Part shown: in pieces, positions 19,520-29,250 of the stretch | How positions within the stretch are numbered: the stretch's first letter is position 1 | Layout: the number at the start of each line of letters is the position of its first letter | Assembly: GCA_014382585.1 (NCBI GenBank) | Contig: JACNJL010000041.1 | Span: forward strand, 62,001 to 126,000 | Length of the DNA: 64,000 nt | Origin: Limisphaerales bacterium | Lineage (GTDB): Bacteria; Verrucomicrobiota; Verrucomicrobiia; Limisphaerales; UBA1100 | Direction: 5' to 3' | Program-made: the position numbers and the translations under genes | The notes under the pieces: generated by a model | Database searches by the model: none | What the model was told of the DNA's origin: nothing | Seen by the model: only the letters and a program-made list of their open reading frames with translations

Positions 19520-20815
19520 TTAGGCGGGAATGGAATCGGCGCGCAAGTAAGATTGCAGTGGTTCTGGAATGGCGATGGAACCATCCGGCTGTTGATATGT
19601 TTCGATCAGCGCCACAAACAATCGCGCGAGCGCCACACCGCTGCCGTTCAAAATATGCGGCAATTGATTACCGCCCTGCTCTGCCTTGAATCGGGTTTTC
19701 ATTCGGCGCGCCTGAAAATCTTCGGTGTTGGAAACGCTGCTCACTTCGAGATAGCTTCCCTGCCCCGGCGCCCACACTTCAATGTCGTAAGTTTTGGCGG
19801 CAGCAAAACCCATGTCGCCACTGCTCAAAAGCAGCACGCGATAATGCAGCCCAAGCAGTTGCAAAACTTTTTCCGCGTTAGCAAGCATGGCTTCAAGTTC
19901 GTCGTATCCGGTTTCAGGCTTCACCACTTTGATGAGTTCCACTTTGTCGAATTGATGCACGCGAATCATCCCCCGGGTAGCCACGCCGGCCGCACCCGCC
20001 TCGGCGCGGAAGCAGGGACTGTACGCGCAGTATTTCTTAGGCAGCTCATCTTCATCTAAAATTTCGCCGCGATGCAAATTCGCCACGGGCGCTTCGGCGG
20101 TGGGAATGAGGTAACGTTTGCCAAGCGTTTCGCCGTCGAGTCCTTCTTGCACAGCGTAGGCTTGGTCGAGAAATTTTGGGAATTGCCCCACCCCTTCCAT
20201 GCATTCCGCCTGGACCATAAAGGGCGGACTCACCTCGGTGTACCCGTGCTCGTGAATATGAAGGTCGAGCAGAAATTGAATCATGGCCCGTTCCAATCGT
20301 GCGCCCCAACCGGTGTAGAGCAGAAAACCGCTGCCGGCCAGTTTCGCGCCGCGCTCGAAATCAATGAGCTTCAGCGAATCGCACAAATCCAAATGACTCT
20401 TCGGCTCGAAATCAAACGTCGGTTTTCTGCCTTCAATTTTCACTTCAGCGTTGGCGCTTTCATCTCCGACGGGCACGCTGTCATGAGCAAGGTTGGGAAG
20501 CGTAAGAATCAAATGATTAAACGCATCATCAGCGTCAACCCGTTGTGCATTGAGAGAATCAATCTGATCGCCCAATTCACGGGTTTCAGTTTTCCTGGCC
20601 TCGGCTTCTTTCTTTTTGCCTTGGCCCATTAACGCGCCGATTTCTTTGGAAATGGCATTACGGGTAGCCTGTAAAGTTTCCGCTTCGGTGACCAACGCAC
20701 GCCGTTGCTCGTCCAACGTCAGCAGTTCATCGATGCGGCTCGCGCCTTCGCCACGCGCGGCCAGTCGCTCCTTGGCAGCATCGGGCTCTTGACGGATATA
20801 TTTAATGTCCAACAC
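19520..20815 (-). CDS. serS: Serine--tRNA ligase
   Basis: A class II aminoacyl-tRNA synthetase that charges tRNA-Ser. The chosen start is GTG at 20815, giving VLDIKYIRQEPD and 431 residues, the usual length; the longer open frame upstream only overlaps the neighbouring gene. The N-terminal coiled-coil arm is followed by motif 2 (PCFRAEAGAAG, TRGMIRVHQFDKVE) and motif 3 (NGSGVALARLFVALIE). A tRNA-Ser gene lies elsewhere in the window at 36.1 kb. Confidence 0.96.
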   Translation of the reverse strand: MLDIKYIRQEPDAAKERLAARGEGASRIDELLTLDEQRRALVTEAETLQATRNAISKEIGALMGQGKKKEAEARKTETRELGDQIDSLNAQRVDADDAFNHLILTLPNLAHDSVPVGDESANAEVKIEGRKPTFDFEPKSHLDLCDSLKLIDFERGAKLAGSGFLLYTGWGARLERAMIQFLLDLHIHEHGYTEVSPPFMVQAECMEGVGQFPKFLDQAYAVQEGLDGETLGKRYLIPTAEAPVANLHRGEILDEDELPKKYCAYSPCFRAEAGAAGVATRGMIRVHQFDKVELIKVVKPETGYDELEAMLANAEKVLQLLGLHYRVLLLSSGDMGFAAAKTYDIEVWAPGQGSYLEVSSVSNTEDFQARRMKTRFKAEQGGNQLPHILNGSGVALARLFVALIETYQQPDGSIAIPEPLQSYLRADSIPA

Positions 20816-20856
20816 GGCGCGGATTATAATGACGGCGAGCCGGAGAGCAAGGCTGG

Positions 20857-21786
20857 TCAGTGCATCTCCACTTCGCAGGTGCCGAGACCGCCACGAAAGA
20901 AATTGAATTGAACGTTGGGATGATCCGCCAACAGACTCATCGGCACGGCGCTGTCGGCTATGCCTTTGGAGATCATCAACGTGGTCAGGCGTTGGCCGAA
21001 GGGGCTGTCGTGGGTACCCGCTTGCCAAATGCTGACCTTCTCCGCCTGCCACGTTTCGCGTGGCCCCACGGTGATAGCTTGTTGGGGAACAAGGCTGATA
21101 TTGCCGCCGCCGCTGGTACGGGCGTTCTGCGCGAGCGTCACCGGATGCAAATCCACAATGCGCGTGCCGAGCTTGCGATATTCCTTGGCGGACGGCGGAT
21201 TGTTCTTCCATTTCCCTTTACGCGGCAGTGGATCGTTAAATGCCCAATGTTTGATGTCGCCCTGTCCGCCTTGCATTACGGCGCAACGCACGCTGCCCCA
21301 ACTCTCAATGAAGGGCTGGGGATCAGCTTTTGGGAAATGTAAATTTTCATCAGCCATACGCAGGCGTTTGTCGATTTGATTGAAACACAGCTCGCGGTCG
21401 GCCTTTTCGAACGAAAGCGGATGCTTCACCGAGACTTCGCGCCTGCCGTCATACCACTCGTCCATCCCCCAGAAATGGGCCGAACGAATACTCAACCCTA
21501 ACGCATTCACCAGGCGCGCCACGAGCGGGAGTTGTTCAGTGGGGCCGATGGGGCCGCAGATGCCCACCGGATTGTCCAGCGTGGAAGCACGCCACGCATC
21601 GATGTATTCGAGTGCCTCGGCGAGATAAAAATCCTCCAGCGTATCGTACATCACCACGCGAAAGCCCGGCCGCCCAAGCTTCTCAATTTGGCGCGGCGTG
21701 AGTTTGGCGGCATCGCGGATGAGGTCGTTTTCCAGCGTGGTGTAATCCCACCAATCGGGGGCAATGGTGCTGAGTTTGCGTGGCAT
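20857..21786 (-). CDS. Glucosamine-6-phosphate deaminase-like (NagB superfamily)
   Basis: A 309-residue NagB/RpiA-fold protein. The segment HFWGMDEWY aligns with NMDEYV of NagB and keeps the catalytic Asp72 equivalent. The active-site loop reads [14 protein letters not shown], where E. coli NagB has GGVGNDGHIAFNEP: His143 is kept, but the Asp141 position is Ile and Glu148 is Asp. A late AITVG matches the family. The changed loop makes true GlcN6P deamination uncertain. It starts 1 bp after the PIG-L-like gene ends, so the two are almost certainly one operon with the Gfo/Idh/MocA gene. Confidence 0.8.
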   Translation of the reverse strand: MPRKLSTIAPDWWDYTTLENDLIRDAAKLTPRQIEKLGRPGFRVVMYDTLEDFYLAEALEYIDAWRASTLDNPVGICGPIGPTEQLPLVARLVNALGLSIRSAHFWGMDEWYDGRREVSVKHPLSFEKADRELCFNQIDKRLRMADENLHFPKADPQPFIESWGSVRCAVMQGGQGDIKHWAFNDPLPRKGKWKNNPPSAKEYRKLGTRIVDLHPVTLAQNARTSGGGNISLVPQQAITVGPRETWQAEKVSIWQAGTHDSPFGQRLTTLMISKGIADSAVPMSLLADHPNVQFNFFRGGLGTCEVEMH

Positions 21787-21787
21787 G

Positions 21788-22591
21788 CTAGTTTTCTTTT
21801 CCGAGTGCTCGCTCGTATTTTTGATTGATTAAATAATTTTTCCCGAGAGCATCCTTAAGCGGGTCCAATTGTTCCGAGCTTAATCCAAAATGTAAATGTC
21901 GCCGCCAACCTTCGGCAAACTTAAACTTGCCCGATAGGTTGCCCAACATTCGCGCGAAGTCTTCACCTGTCTTGATGTATGAATTCATCCCCTGACTCAC
22001 ATCCAGCCAATCTTGTTGGCTCGCGTGTGCGGCAAGCGCCCTCACTTGTTGTGCCCGGACTGACACAGTATTTACATAAGCGCCGGCCATCACGCGTTGA
22101 CGCAAGGGGTCAAGCAAGCCATGCGGCATCGCATGATACACGGTAACATTGTGCGCATAAGGCTTAGCTGGAGGCGTGCACTTGAAATTCGGCATACCAT
22201 GCGCGAACGCCGCAGTCACCGCCAGGCGACAAGTGTTGGTGTGGTCCTCCATATAATCAACCGGCGAATGCGTGAGCACCACCGAGGCTTTGGATTTCCG
22301 AATGACCGCCGCTACTTTGCGCAGCGTGGGCACGTCATACACAATTTCCAAATCATGACAAATGCTCGCATGATAATTGGCCCCTAAAACTTTTGCTGCA
22401 GCTTTCGCTTCGCGCGCGCGGGTTCGGATGGCCTGGGCAGCATTTAATTTAACGCTGCCCAAATTGCCGCTGGAAAGATTGAAATAATGAATCTCCCACC
22501 CCGCAGCCTGCAACTGCAGTAGTGTGCCGGCCATGGCGAACTCAATGTCATCCGGGTGTGCCCCAATGGCTATGGCCGAAGGTTTGGGCAT
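21788..22591 (-). CDS. PIG-L (LmbE-like) deacetylase family protein
   Basis: A 267-residue protein of the zinc-dependent N-acetylglucosamine deacetylase family. The motif GAHPDDIEF near the N-terminus binds the metal and carries the catalytic Asp; [14 protein letters not shown] supplies the later His. No signal peptide is visible, so it is probably cytosolic. It lies between the NagB-like gene (1-bp gap) and the oxidoreductase (2-bp gap). Together they suggest processing of an N-acetylated amino sugar or related conjugate; the substrate is not known. Confidence 0.88.
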   Translation of the reverse strand: MPKPSAIAIGAHPDDIEFAMAGTLLQLQAAGWEIHYFNLSSGNLGSVKLNAAQAIRTRAREAKAAAKVLGANYHASICHDLEIVYDVPTLRKVAAVIRKSKASVVLTHSPVDYMEDHTNTCRLAVTAAFAHGMPNFKCTPPAKPYAHNVTVYHAMPHGLLDPLRQRVMAGAYVNTVSVRAQQVRALAAHASQQDWLDVSQGMNSYIKTGEDFARMLGNLSGKFKFAEGWRRHLHFGLSSEQLDPLKDALGKNYLINQKYERALGKEN

Positions 22592-22593
22592 GG

Positions 22594-23625
22594 TTACTTA
22601 ATGCGAACGGGCTTGCCGGTGGCCGCGGATTGATCGGCGGCGAAAATAATTTTGTGCGTACGCGCTGCGTCCGAGAGATTGGTGTGTGGCATTTCCTTGC
22701 CCGCACGCAACGCGGTGAAAAACGCCTCAAATTGTGTTTGATACGGATGATCGCTCACATCCCCGGAATCCACCAATTGCGTGGCCAGCGTGCTCCATTC
22801 GTTTTTGTTGAGCGCCCCCATTTTGCTGGAGTAAAACTTATTATCCAAAACACTGCCCTCGCTGCCAACCAGATGGGTGTGGAAGTAATATGGCTGCAAG
22901 CAGTCAATGACGCTGGCAACTTTCCCGATACGACCATCCTTGAATTTCAGAATTGTGACGCTGGTGGTGTCGTATTCGTATTTTTTGAAAATTTTATTTT
23001 TCGATTGCGTGGAATGACTGGTTACTTCCACCACATCCGTGGAGCCCATAAAATACAAAAGCGCGTCCATCGCGTGGCAACCGGCCGAAAGCAAGCTGCT
23101 GCCGCCGGCATCCTTTTTAGTGTTCCAACGATACTGGCCGTACCACGGACCCACGCCGTGATAATAATCGACTTCGCCGTAGTGAATTTTGCCGATGAGT
23201 CCCTGATCGACAACGGATTTAATCGTAAGAAATTGAGATGCAAATCGGCACTCAAAACACACACAAACTTTCACACGCGCCTTCTTCACCGCCGCCAGCA
23301 TCCGCCGCAAATTCGGCTGAGTCAGGGTGAGGGGTTTTTCAATAATGAGATGCTTGCCTGCCTTGGCCGCAGCGACCACTTGATCAGCGTGTTGGTAAGG
23401 GTAACTGGTCACATCCACCACGTCCACATTTGGGTCGTTGAGCATGGACTGAAGGTTAGTGGTGCTTTTAATGCGACTGCCGTGGCGCGAGCTGAGTTCA
23501 TCATCGTCCAAAAGGCGTGATGAATACACACGAGTGACCTGGGCCATGCCCGAGGCGTTGATGGCGTCAATGTGAGCGGTAGCCGCCCAACCGTAACCGA
23601 TAATTCCGACGTTGTATTTTTTCAC
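22594..23625 (-). CDS. Gfo/Idh/MocA family oxidoreductase
   Basis: An NAD(P)-dependent sugar dehydrogenase-like protein of 343 residues. The Rossmann motif VGIIGYGWAATAH is right at the start, and EKPLTLTQ contains the conserved catalytic-site Lys-Pro. I prefer the GTG at 23625 because it puts the Rossmann strand at the normal distance; an ATG at 23682 would add 19 residues. It is the first gene of a tight three-gene minus-strand set with the PIG-L and NagB-like genes. Confidence 0.88.
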   Translation of the reverse strand: MKKYNVGIIGYGWAATAHIDAINASGMAQVTRVYSSRLLDDDELSSRHGSRIKSTTNLQSMLNDPNVDVVDVTSYPYQHADQVVAAAKAGKHLIIEKPLTLTQPNLRRMLAAVKKARVKVCVCFECRFASQFLTIKSVVDQGLIGKIHYGEVDYYHGVGPWYGQYRWNTKKDAGGSSLLSAGCHAMDALLYFMGSTDVVEVTSHSTQSKNKIFKKYEYDTTSVTILKFKDGRIGKVASVIDCLQPYYFHTHLVGSEGSVLDNKFYSSKMGALNKNEWSTLATQLVDSGDVSDHPYQTQFEAFFTALRAGKEMPHTNLSDAARTHKIIFAADQSAATGKPVRIK

Positions 23626-23849
23626 AATAATGGCGAGTTGAATGCGAGGACCGATGGCACAATGAATACCCTCGAATGTCAAGAATGCCTGAATACCACA
23701 TTAAATTTTTTTGAAAGCCACTTGCCCCGGGTTCATGCAACCAAACTGTCCGCCGCCATCGCGAACGAAGCGGCGTGCCAAGTCTAATTGAAGAGACCAA
23801 AGAGCAGAGTTGACTGCAGAACCGCTACGAGAGTCGGCCAATTGAAAAC

Positions 23850-23923
23850 TGGAGCGGGTGGCGAGAATCGAACTCGCGTTATCAGCTTGGAAGGCTGGAG
23901 TAATACCATTATACGACACCCGC
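23850..23923 (-). tRNA. tRNA-Gly (anticodon TCC)
   Basis: A 74-nt cloverleaf on the minus strand. The acceptor stem GCGGGTG/CACCCGC is perfect, the anticodon loop CTTCCAA gives TCC (GGA codons), the T arm contains GTTCGATTC, and CCA is encoded. The first anticodon-stem pair is a C-A mismatch. Confidence 0.96.
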
Positions 23924-23932
23924 GCGGGCAGA

Positions 23933-23960
23933 ATGGTAGCAATTTGAACGGGTTTGTCAA
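23933..23960 (-). promoter_or_regulatory. Promoter of tRNA-Gly
   Basis: On the minus strand a perfect TTGACA (23955-23960), a 16-nt spacer and TACCAT (23933-23938). The expected start is about 3 nt before the tRNA 5' end. It lies back-to-back with the pyrC promoter. Confidence 0.6.
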
Positions 23961-23988
23961 TTCACAGAGCGCCTCTTCTGTATCACGC

Positions 23989-24017
23989 TTGGCATCATTC
24001 CCGCGAGCGGGTATGCT
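23989..24017 (+). promoter_or_regulatory. pyrC promoter, predicted leaderless
   Basis: TTGGCA (5/6), 17-nt spacer, TATGCT (4/6). The expected transcription start at ~24,024 is only ~2 nt before the pyrC ATG, so no ribosome-binding site could be included. Confidence 0.5.
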
Positions 24018-24025
24018 GCGGGCCG

Positions 24026-25390
24026 ATGAGTTCTGTTCTCTTACAAGGCGGGCGTGTGATTGATCCGGCCAATGATCGCGATGAAGCGACGGACGTGTTT
24101 TTGTCCGACGGCAAAATCAAGGCGGTGGGTAATGGGTTGGAGACACCGCCGGACACCGAGGTGATTGATTGCACCGGCCAAGTGGTTTGTCCGGGATTGA
24201 TTGATCTGCACGTTCATTTTCGCGAACCGGGCCAAACGGCCAAGGAAAATATCGCCACCGGTTCGGCGGCAGCTGCGATGGGCGGATTCACTTCCGTGGT
24301 GTGCATGCCCAACACGTCGCCTGCGATTGACAGTCCCGCGACGGTGGCGCTCATTCAAGATCAAGCGGAACGCGAAGCAGTGGTGAATGTGTACCTCACC
24401 GGCACGCTCACGCTGAACATCGCCGGGGAAGAGCTCGCGCCCATCGGCTCACTCAAACAAGCGGGCGTTGTGGCGATTACCGATGATGGCCATTGCGTGC
24501 AAAACAATGACCTGATGCGACGCGCGCTTGAATACGCCAAAATGTTTGACCTCCCGGTGATGGATCATTGCCAGGATTATTCCATTGTGACCGACGGCGT
24601 GATGCACGAGGGCTACTGGAGCACTAATCTTGGGTTAAAAGGCTGGCCCGCGACGGGCGAAGATTTAATCGTGGCGCGGAATATTGAATTGGCCGAATTA
24701 ACCGGCACGCACATTCACTGCCAACATGTGAGCAGCGCAAAATCCGTGGACTTGATCCGACAGGCGAAAGCGCGTGGGATATGCATTTCTGGCGAGGCGT
24801 GCGCGCATCATTTCACGCTCACCGATGCGGCCATCGGCGGCAGCGAACATTTCTGGGCCGAGGATGGCCGCGATCTGCAAACCGAAACGCAGCGCACTGA
24901 ATGGCCTTCGTTTGATACTAACTGCAAAATGAACCCGCCGCTGCGCGCGGCCGAAGACCGCAAGGCCATCATCGCCGGACTTACCGATGGCACGCTGGAA
25001 ATCCTCGCCAGCGACCACGCGCCGCATTGCGCGCATGAAAAAGAGGTGGAGTTTGACTATGCCCCCTTCGGCATCACGGGCTTGGAAACGGAACTTGCCC
25101 TGTCACTAATGCAGCTTTATCACGCGGGCCACCTCGATTTATCGGCGACCATTTCCAAATACACAGTCAACCCCGCCAAATTGCTCAAGCTTGAAAAGGG
25201 CACGCTAAACGAAGGCGCGGATGCGGATGTGACGGTGTTCGACCCCGATGCCGAGTGGGTGTACGACGCGGCCACGAGCCCCAGCAAATCTGCCAATACC
25301 CCCTTCCACGGCTGGACGCTCAAGGGGCGCCCAACGATGACAGTCGTCGCCGGAAAAATTGTGTGGCGCGAAAGTGGCGTTGCGGCGTAA
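24026..25390 (+). CDS. pyrC: Dihydroorotase
   Basis: A 454-residue amidohydrolase that closes carbamoyl aspartate to dihydroorotate in pyrimidine synthesis. The metal ligands HVHFREPG appear near residue 59, followed by PNTSPAID, HCQDYS, and the C-terminal ASDHAPH with the catalytic Asp. I chose the ATG at 24026 (MSSVLLQGGRVIDPAN) rather than the upstream frame extension, because the N-terminal strand then has normal length and a promoter lies just upstream. carA is two genes downstream but has its own promoter. Confidence 0.96.
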   Translation: MSSVLLQGGRVIDPANDRDEATDVFLSDGKIKAVGNGLETPPDTEVIDCTGQVVCPGLIDLHVHFREPGQTAKENIATGSAAAAMGGFTSVVCMPNTSPAIDSPATVALIQDQAEREAVVNVYLTGTLTLNIAGEELAPIGSLKQAGVVAITDDGHCVQNNDLMRRALEYAKMFDLPVMDHCQDYSIVTDGVMHEGYWSTNLGLKGWPATGEDLIVARNIELAELTGTHIHCQHVSSAKSVDLIRQAKARGICISGEACAHHFTLTDAAIGGSEHFWAEDGRDLQTETQRTEWPSFDTNCKMNPPLRAAEDRKAIIAGLTDGTLEILASDHAPHCAHEKEVEFDYAPFGITGLETELALSLMQLYHAGHLDLSATISKYTVNPAKLLKLEKGTLNEGADADVTVFDPDAEWVYDAATSPSKSANTPFHGWTLKGRPTMTVVAGKIVWRESGVAA

Positions 25391-25434
25391 ACTTAACGCA
25401 TCGAAATTAACCCTAAACCCAAAAGGTTTTGAAC

Positions 25435-25872
25435 ATGAAAAAAGTAATCGCATTAACAACCTTGTTTGCCTTGAGCCTCAGCCTTACCGCCGGCGAAGGT
25501 TGGCTAACCAACATTGAAAAAGCCAAAGAAACAGCTAAAAAAGAAGGTAAAACTGTGCTCGTGGAGTTCACCGGCTCGGACTGGTGCCCACCGTGCAAGG
25601 CCTTGAAAAAGAATGTCTTCAACACGGATGAGTTCAAGGCATACGCCAAAAAGAACCTCGTGTTGGTGGAGCTGGACTTCCCTCGCGACAAAACAAAGGT
25701 GACCAAAGAACAGGCGGCTTATAACCGCGAGCAAGCGAAAGCATTCTCGATCCGCGGCTATCCGACCATCATTTTGATGGATGCTGAAGGAAAAGAACTC
25801 ACCAAGAAAGTGGGTTACGGCCGCACCTCAGCCGCGAAGTACATTGAGTCGTTGAAGAAAGCGGCCAAATAA
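25435..25872 (+). CDS. Exported thioredoxin-fold protein
   Basis: A 145-residue protein with a signal peptide (MKKVIALTTLFALSLSLTAG) and a thioredoxin-like domain with the active site WCPPCK, followed by a cis-proline region (GYPTIILMDAEG). It is probably a periplasmic thiol-disulfide oxidoreductase of the thioredoxin_7/DUF255-like type. The ATG has an upstream AAAAGG at 8-9 nt spacing, one of the clearer ribosome sites here. A strong terminator directly follows, so it is probably monocistronic or ends the pyrC transcript. Confidence 0.88.
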   Translation: MKKVIALTTLFALSLSLTAGEGWLTNIEKAKETAKKEGKTVLVEFTGSDWCPPCKALKKNVFNTDEFKAYAKKNLVLVELDFPRDKTKVTKEQAAYNREQAKAFSIRGYPTIILMDAEGKELTKKVGYGRTSAAKYIESLKKAAK

Positions 25873-25888
25873 CTGCAAGCGAATTCAC

Positions 25889-25916
25889 GGCGCGACCTTC
25901 GGGTCGCGCCTTTTTT
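25889..25916 (+). terminator. Rho-independent terminator after the thioredoxin gene
   Basis: A perfect 9-bp GC-rich stem (GGCGCGACC / GGTCGCGCC) with a TTCG tetraloop, followed by TTTTTT. Confidence 0.95.
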
Positions 25917-25926
25917 GTGTCACCGC

Positions 25927-25955
25927 TTGACGGGGTGGCGGACGCTCCCTAGACT
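25927..25955 (+). promoter_or_regulatory. carA promoter
   Basis: TTGACG (5/6), 17-nt spacer, TAGACT (4/6), located directly behind the upstream terminator. The predicted leader is ~22 nt. Confidence 0.55.
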
Positions 25956-25983
25956 CGCGCGGCTTCACGGCCCACCCAACAAA

Positions 25984-27129
25984 ATGGCAATCCTCGCTCT
26001 CGAAGACGGAACAGTTTTTCATGGCCAAGGTTTTGGCGCGCACGCCACGGCCTGTGGTGAAGTATGTTTTAATACATCGATGACGGGCTACCAGGAAATC
26101 CTCACGGACCCATCATACAAAGGGCAGATTGTGACGATGACTTATCCGGAGATCGGCAATTACGGCGTGAACCCGGACGATATCGAAAGCTATCAGCCGC
26201 ATGTCTCCGGCTTTGTGGTGCGCGAGCTTTCGCCGGTGGTGAGCAATTGGCGCGCGAGGCAGTCGCTCGATGACTACCTGAAAGAAAACGGTATCCCCGG
26301 CATGGAAGGCATCGACACACGCGCGCTCACCAAAAAACTCCGGGTGCGCGGCGCTATGAATGGCGTGATTTCGACTGAAGTAATTTCAGAAGCCGCCGCC
26401 AAACAACGAGCCGCCGAATGGCCCGGATTGGTGGGTGCTGACTACGCGAAAGAAGTCACACACGCCGAGGCATTCGATTGGGAGACTCACGAACAATCCA
26501 GCGAAGAGTTTGCAATCCCAATCGGGAACGACCCCGCGCCACACCCCCCTGCCCTGCCCCCGGCAGATGTGCCGATTGTGGCGTACGATTTTGGCATCAA
26601 ATATAATATCCTGCGCTGCCTTCGACGGCATGGTTTCCGGGTGCACGTTGTACCCGCGAGCACGACCGCGGAAGCAGTGTTGAAGCTCAACCCTGCCGGC
26701 GTATTCCTTTCCAACGGCCCGGGAGATCCTGCTGCACTGGATTATGCGGTGAAAGCAGTGGCCGATTTAGTACGTCACGGAATCCCTATTTTCGGCATTT
26801 GCCTCGGCCATCAAATCCTCGGACAGGCATTAGGCGGCAGCACCTTCAAACTCAAGTTCGGCCATCGCGGGGCAAATCAACCGGTGAAAGATTTGGAATC
26901 GGGTCAGATCGAGATTACCTCCCAAAACCATGGTTTTGCAGTGGATTCTTTGACACTTCCCGAAGAAATTCAAGCCGACCGCATCAATCTCAACGATCAA
27001 ACCATTGAGGGGTTGCGCCACCGTTCCAAGCCAATTTTCAGTGTGCAATACCACCCCGAAGCTTCGCCGGGCCCCCATGATTCCAACGGACTATTCGGTC
27101 GTTTCCGGGAAATGACCACCCAAGCCTAA
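25984..27129 (+). CDS. carA: Carbamoyl-phosphate synthase small subunit
   Basis: A 381-residue glutaminase subunit that feeds ammonia to CarB for pyrimidine and arginine synthesis. The N-terminal domain begins [14 protein letters not shown] with [17 protein letters not shown]; the C-terminal class I amidotransferase domain has the Cys nucleophile in [12 protein letters not shown] and the His-Glu pair in [12 protein letters not shown]. The start at 25984 is set by homology; the longer frame runs through the promoter and terminator. carB is not in this window. Confidence 0.97.
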   Translation: MAILALEDGTVFHGQGFGAHATACGEVCFNTSMTGYQEILTDPSYKGQIVTMTYPEIGNYGVNPDDIESYQPHVSGFVVRELSPVVSNWRARQSLDDYLKENGIPGMEGIDTRALTKKLRVRGAMNGVISTEVISEAAAKQRAAEWPGLVGADYAKEVTHAEAFDWETHEQSSEEFAIPIGNDPAPHPPALPPADVPIVAYDFGIKYNILRCLRRHGFRVHVVPASTTAEAVLKLNPAGVFLSNGPGDPAALDYAVKAVADLVRHGIPIFGICLGHQILGQALGGSTFKLKFGHRGANQPVKDLESGQIEITSQNHGFAVDSLTLPEEIQADRINLNDQTIEGLRHRSKPIFSVQYHPEASPGPHDSNGLFGRFREMTTQA

Positions 27130-27186
27130 TTGCTTGACACCACTGAATAAGTTAGTAAGTTCGACAGACCCGACCGTTAGGGTAGC

Positions 27187-27717
27187 ATGTTTCGAGGCAT
27201 GGCTACGCTGTTATACATCATCACCGAAGGGATCCAAGGCGGTCCATTCGAGTTAACCGAAGGGACTCACATTCTTGGGTCCGCTGAAGGGTCTTCTATT
27301 TTCATTTCAGATTCCACCATCTCTGCGCAACACGGACAGTTCACCATTACTGACGGACAGATTGTCTATCAGGATTTGGGTTCCCAAAATGGCAGCTTCG
27401 TGGAGCAACAGCCCGTCACTTCTGTGACTCTCGTGGCGGGCCACATCATTCAAGTCGGAAACATACACGTGCAGTTGGTTGATGACCCGAATGTGCTTGA
27501 ATCGATGAAACGGGAAACCGCTGTCATACAAACCGGCCCCAAAGCAATCCAGCCTGGCGACTTTGGTGGCAGTGAGGAAGTGAAATCACCCTTCCAAGCC
27601 AAGAAATCCGGTTGGGTAAAAATTTACATTATCGCCATCACCATCATTGGGGTCTTGGCTGTGGGAGCACTCATCATGCTACTTTTCTTCCCGCAAGTGC
27701 TTAGCCCTTCCTCATAA
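27187..27717 (+). CDS. FHA-domain protein with C-terminal membrane anchor
   Basis: A 176-residue protein (172 if the ATG at 27199 is used). Residues ~10-100 form a forkhead-associated domain: a strand with GPFELTEG, a changed GR-position (ILGSAEGSS), the core SxxH (TISAQHGQF) and LGSQNGSFV. FHA domains bind phosphothreonine. A charged linker leads to one hydrophobic segment (IYIIAITIIGVLAVGALIMLLFF), so the FHA domain should face the cytosol. A phosphopartner might be made by one of the Ser/Thr kinases elsewhere in the window; this is only inference. It lies between carA and lysS with no clear link to either. Confidence 0.8.
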   Translation: MFRGMATLLYIITEGIQGGPFELTEGTHILGSAEGSSIFISDSTISAQHGQFTITDGQIVYQDLGSQNGSFVEQQPVTSVTLVAGHIIQVGNIHVQLVDDPNVLESMKRETAVIQTGPKAIQPGDFGGSEEVKSPFQAKKSGWVKIYIIAITIIGVLAVGALIMLLFFPQVLSPSS

Positions 27718-27784
27718 CCAAAAGGGCACCATCAAAATACAAAGGGTTGCACTTTCGCCGCCAATCCGTATTGATATCCGCCGC

Positions 27785-29242
27785 GTGGATGACACTAATC
27801 AATTAATCGAGCAACGCCGCGAAAATCTGGCTGCCTTGAATGAAGCGGGCATCAACCCCTTTGCCAACAAATTTATCCCCAGCGAAAGCTGCGGTGACGC
27901 CAAGGCCAATTATACCGAAGATCGCATCGTGGCGGTGGCCGGCCGTCTTGTTTCCAAGCGTGAAATGGGGAAAACAATTTTTGCGCACATTCGCGACGTT
28001 TCGGGCACCCTCCAGCTCTTCATTCGCAAAAATGATATTGGTGACGAGGCATTCGCGATGTTTAAGGGGCTAGACCTCGCAGATTTCGTGGGCGCAAATG
28101 GCGCGATGTTTACGACCAAAACCGGCGAAATCAGCGTCAAAATGACTGACTTTGTCGTGCTCGCCAAAGCCCTGCGCCCCCCGCCCGACAAATGGCACGG
28201 ACTCGCCGATCAAGAAACGCGTTATCGCCAACGCTATCTCGACCTCATCGCCAATGACCAAGTGCGCGACACGTTCCTCAAGCGCAGTGCTATCCTTCAC
28301 GAGATTCGAAACTTCATGGCCGAGCGCGGGTTTGTGGAAGTAGAAACACCAATCCTGCAAAACATCCCCGGCGGGGCCGCAGCGCGACCTTTTGTGACGC
28401 ATCACAACACATTTAACCGCGATTTTTTCATGCGCATTGCACTGGAGCTTTCATTGAAAAAACTGCTCGTGGGTGGCATCGACCGCGTGTTCGAGATTGG
28501 CCGCATCTTTCGCAACGAAGGTATTTCGCGCCGACACAATCCAGAATTCACGATGCTCGAAGCCTATCAAGCGTACGGCGATTACGAGACGATGATGGAA
28601 TTGCTCCAATCGATGATTTGTCATCTCGCCGAGAAGGTGCGCGGCACATTGGTCATCGAACAAAAAGACGAGGAAGGCAACGTCACGCAAACAATCGACC
28701 TCACCCCCGATTGGCGTCGGGCGAAGTATAAGGATTTGATCCGCGAAAAAGCCGGCGACGACTGGTTTGATCTCACCCCCGACAAACGCCGTGCGCGTGC
28801 CACCGAGGAGTTGAAAATTGAAACCGACCCCGATGAACAGGATTTTGAAGTGACCAATGCTGTCTTCGAAAAGCTCGTCGAACCAACGCTCATTCAACCC
28901 ACCTTCGTGACGCATCTCCCCAAAGAACTCGTACCACTCGCCAAGCTTTCCCCCGATGAACCCGATTGCGTCGAGGTGTTCGAATGCTGCATCAATGGCC
29001 AGGAAATTGCCCCCGCGTACACCGAACAAAATAACCCCATCGAACAACGTGAGCGCCTCCAGCAACAAGCCGGTGGCGAACAGCAAAAGCTTGATGAAGA
29101 TTTCTTAACCGCCCTCGAACACGGAATGCCCCCCGCCGGCGGCATCGGCATCGGCATCGATCGCCTCTGCATTATGCTCCTCGGCCAGGAAAGCATCCGC
29201 GACGTGATCCTCTTCCCGCAACTCAAGCCACGTGAGGAATAG
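27785..29242 (+). CDS. lysS: Lysine--tRNA ligase (class II)
   Basis: A 485-residue synthetase starting at GTG 27785 (VDDTNQLIEQRRENL); no in-frame ATG lies nearby. An N-terminal OB-fold anticodon-binding domain (VAGRLVSKREMGK, FAHIRD) is followed by motif 2 (FEIGRIFRNEGISRRHNPEF) and motif 3 (GGIGIGIDRLCIMLL). The longer open frame upstream overlaps the FHA gene and is not protein-like. Confidence 0.95.
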   Translation: MDDTNQLIEQRRENLAALNEAGINPFANKFIPSESCGDAKANYTEDRIVAVAGRLVSKREMGKTIFAHIRDVSGTLQLFIRKNDIGDEAFAMFKGLDLADFVGANGAMFTTKTGEISVKMTDFVVLAKALRPPPDKWHGLADQETRYRQRYLDLIANDQVRDTFLKRSAILHEIRNFMAERGFVEVETPILQNIPGGAAARPFVTHHNTFNRDFFMRIALELSLKKLLVGGIDRVFEIGRIFRNEGISRRHNPEFTMLEAYQAYGDYETMMELLQSMICHLAEKVRGTLVIEQKDEEGNVTQTIDLTPDWRRAKYKDLIREKAGDDWFDLTPDKRRARATEELKIETDPDEQDFEVTNAVFEKLVEPTLIQPTFVTHLPKELVPLAKLSPDEPDCVEVFECCINGQEIAPAYTEQNNPIEQRERLQQQAGGEQQKLDEDFLTALEHGMPPAGGIGIGIDRLCIMLLGQESIRDVILFPQLKPREE

Positions 29243-29250
29243 GTTAATAA

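Noticed and set aside
20816-21211. N-terminal extension of serS
   Set aside because: It lies inside the NagB-like gene and is Arg/Ser-rich; the SerRS domain starts at GTG 20815.
22522-23520. A 332-residue plus-strand frame opposite the Gfo/Idh gene
   Set aside because: No recognisable motifs; it is a shadow of the real minus-strand gene.
27134-27161. TTGACA before the FHA membrane-protein gene
   Set aside because: The -35 is perfect, but the only -10 candidate (TAAGTT at 16-nt spacing) matches 3 of 6 bases.
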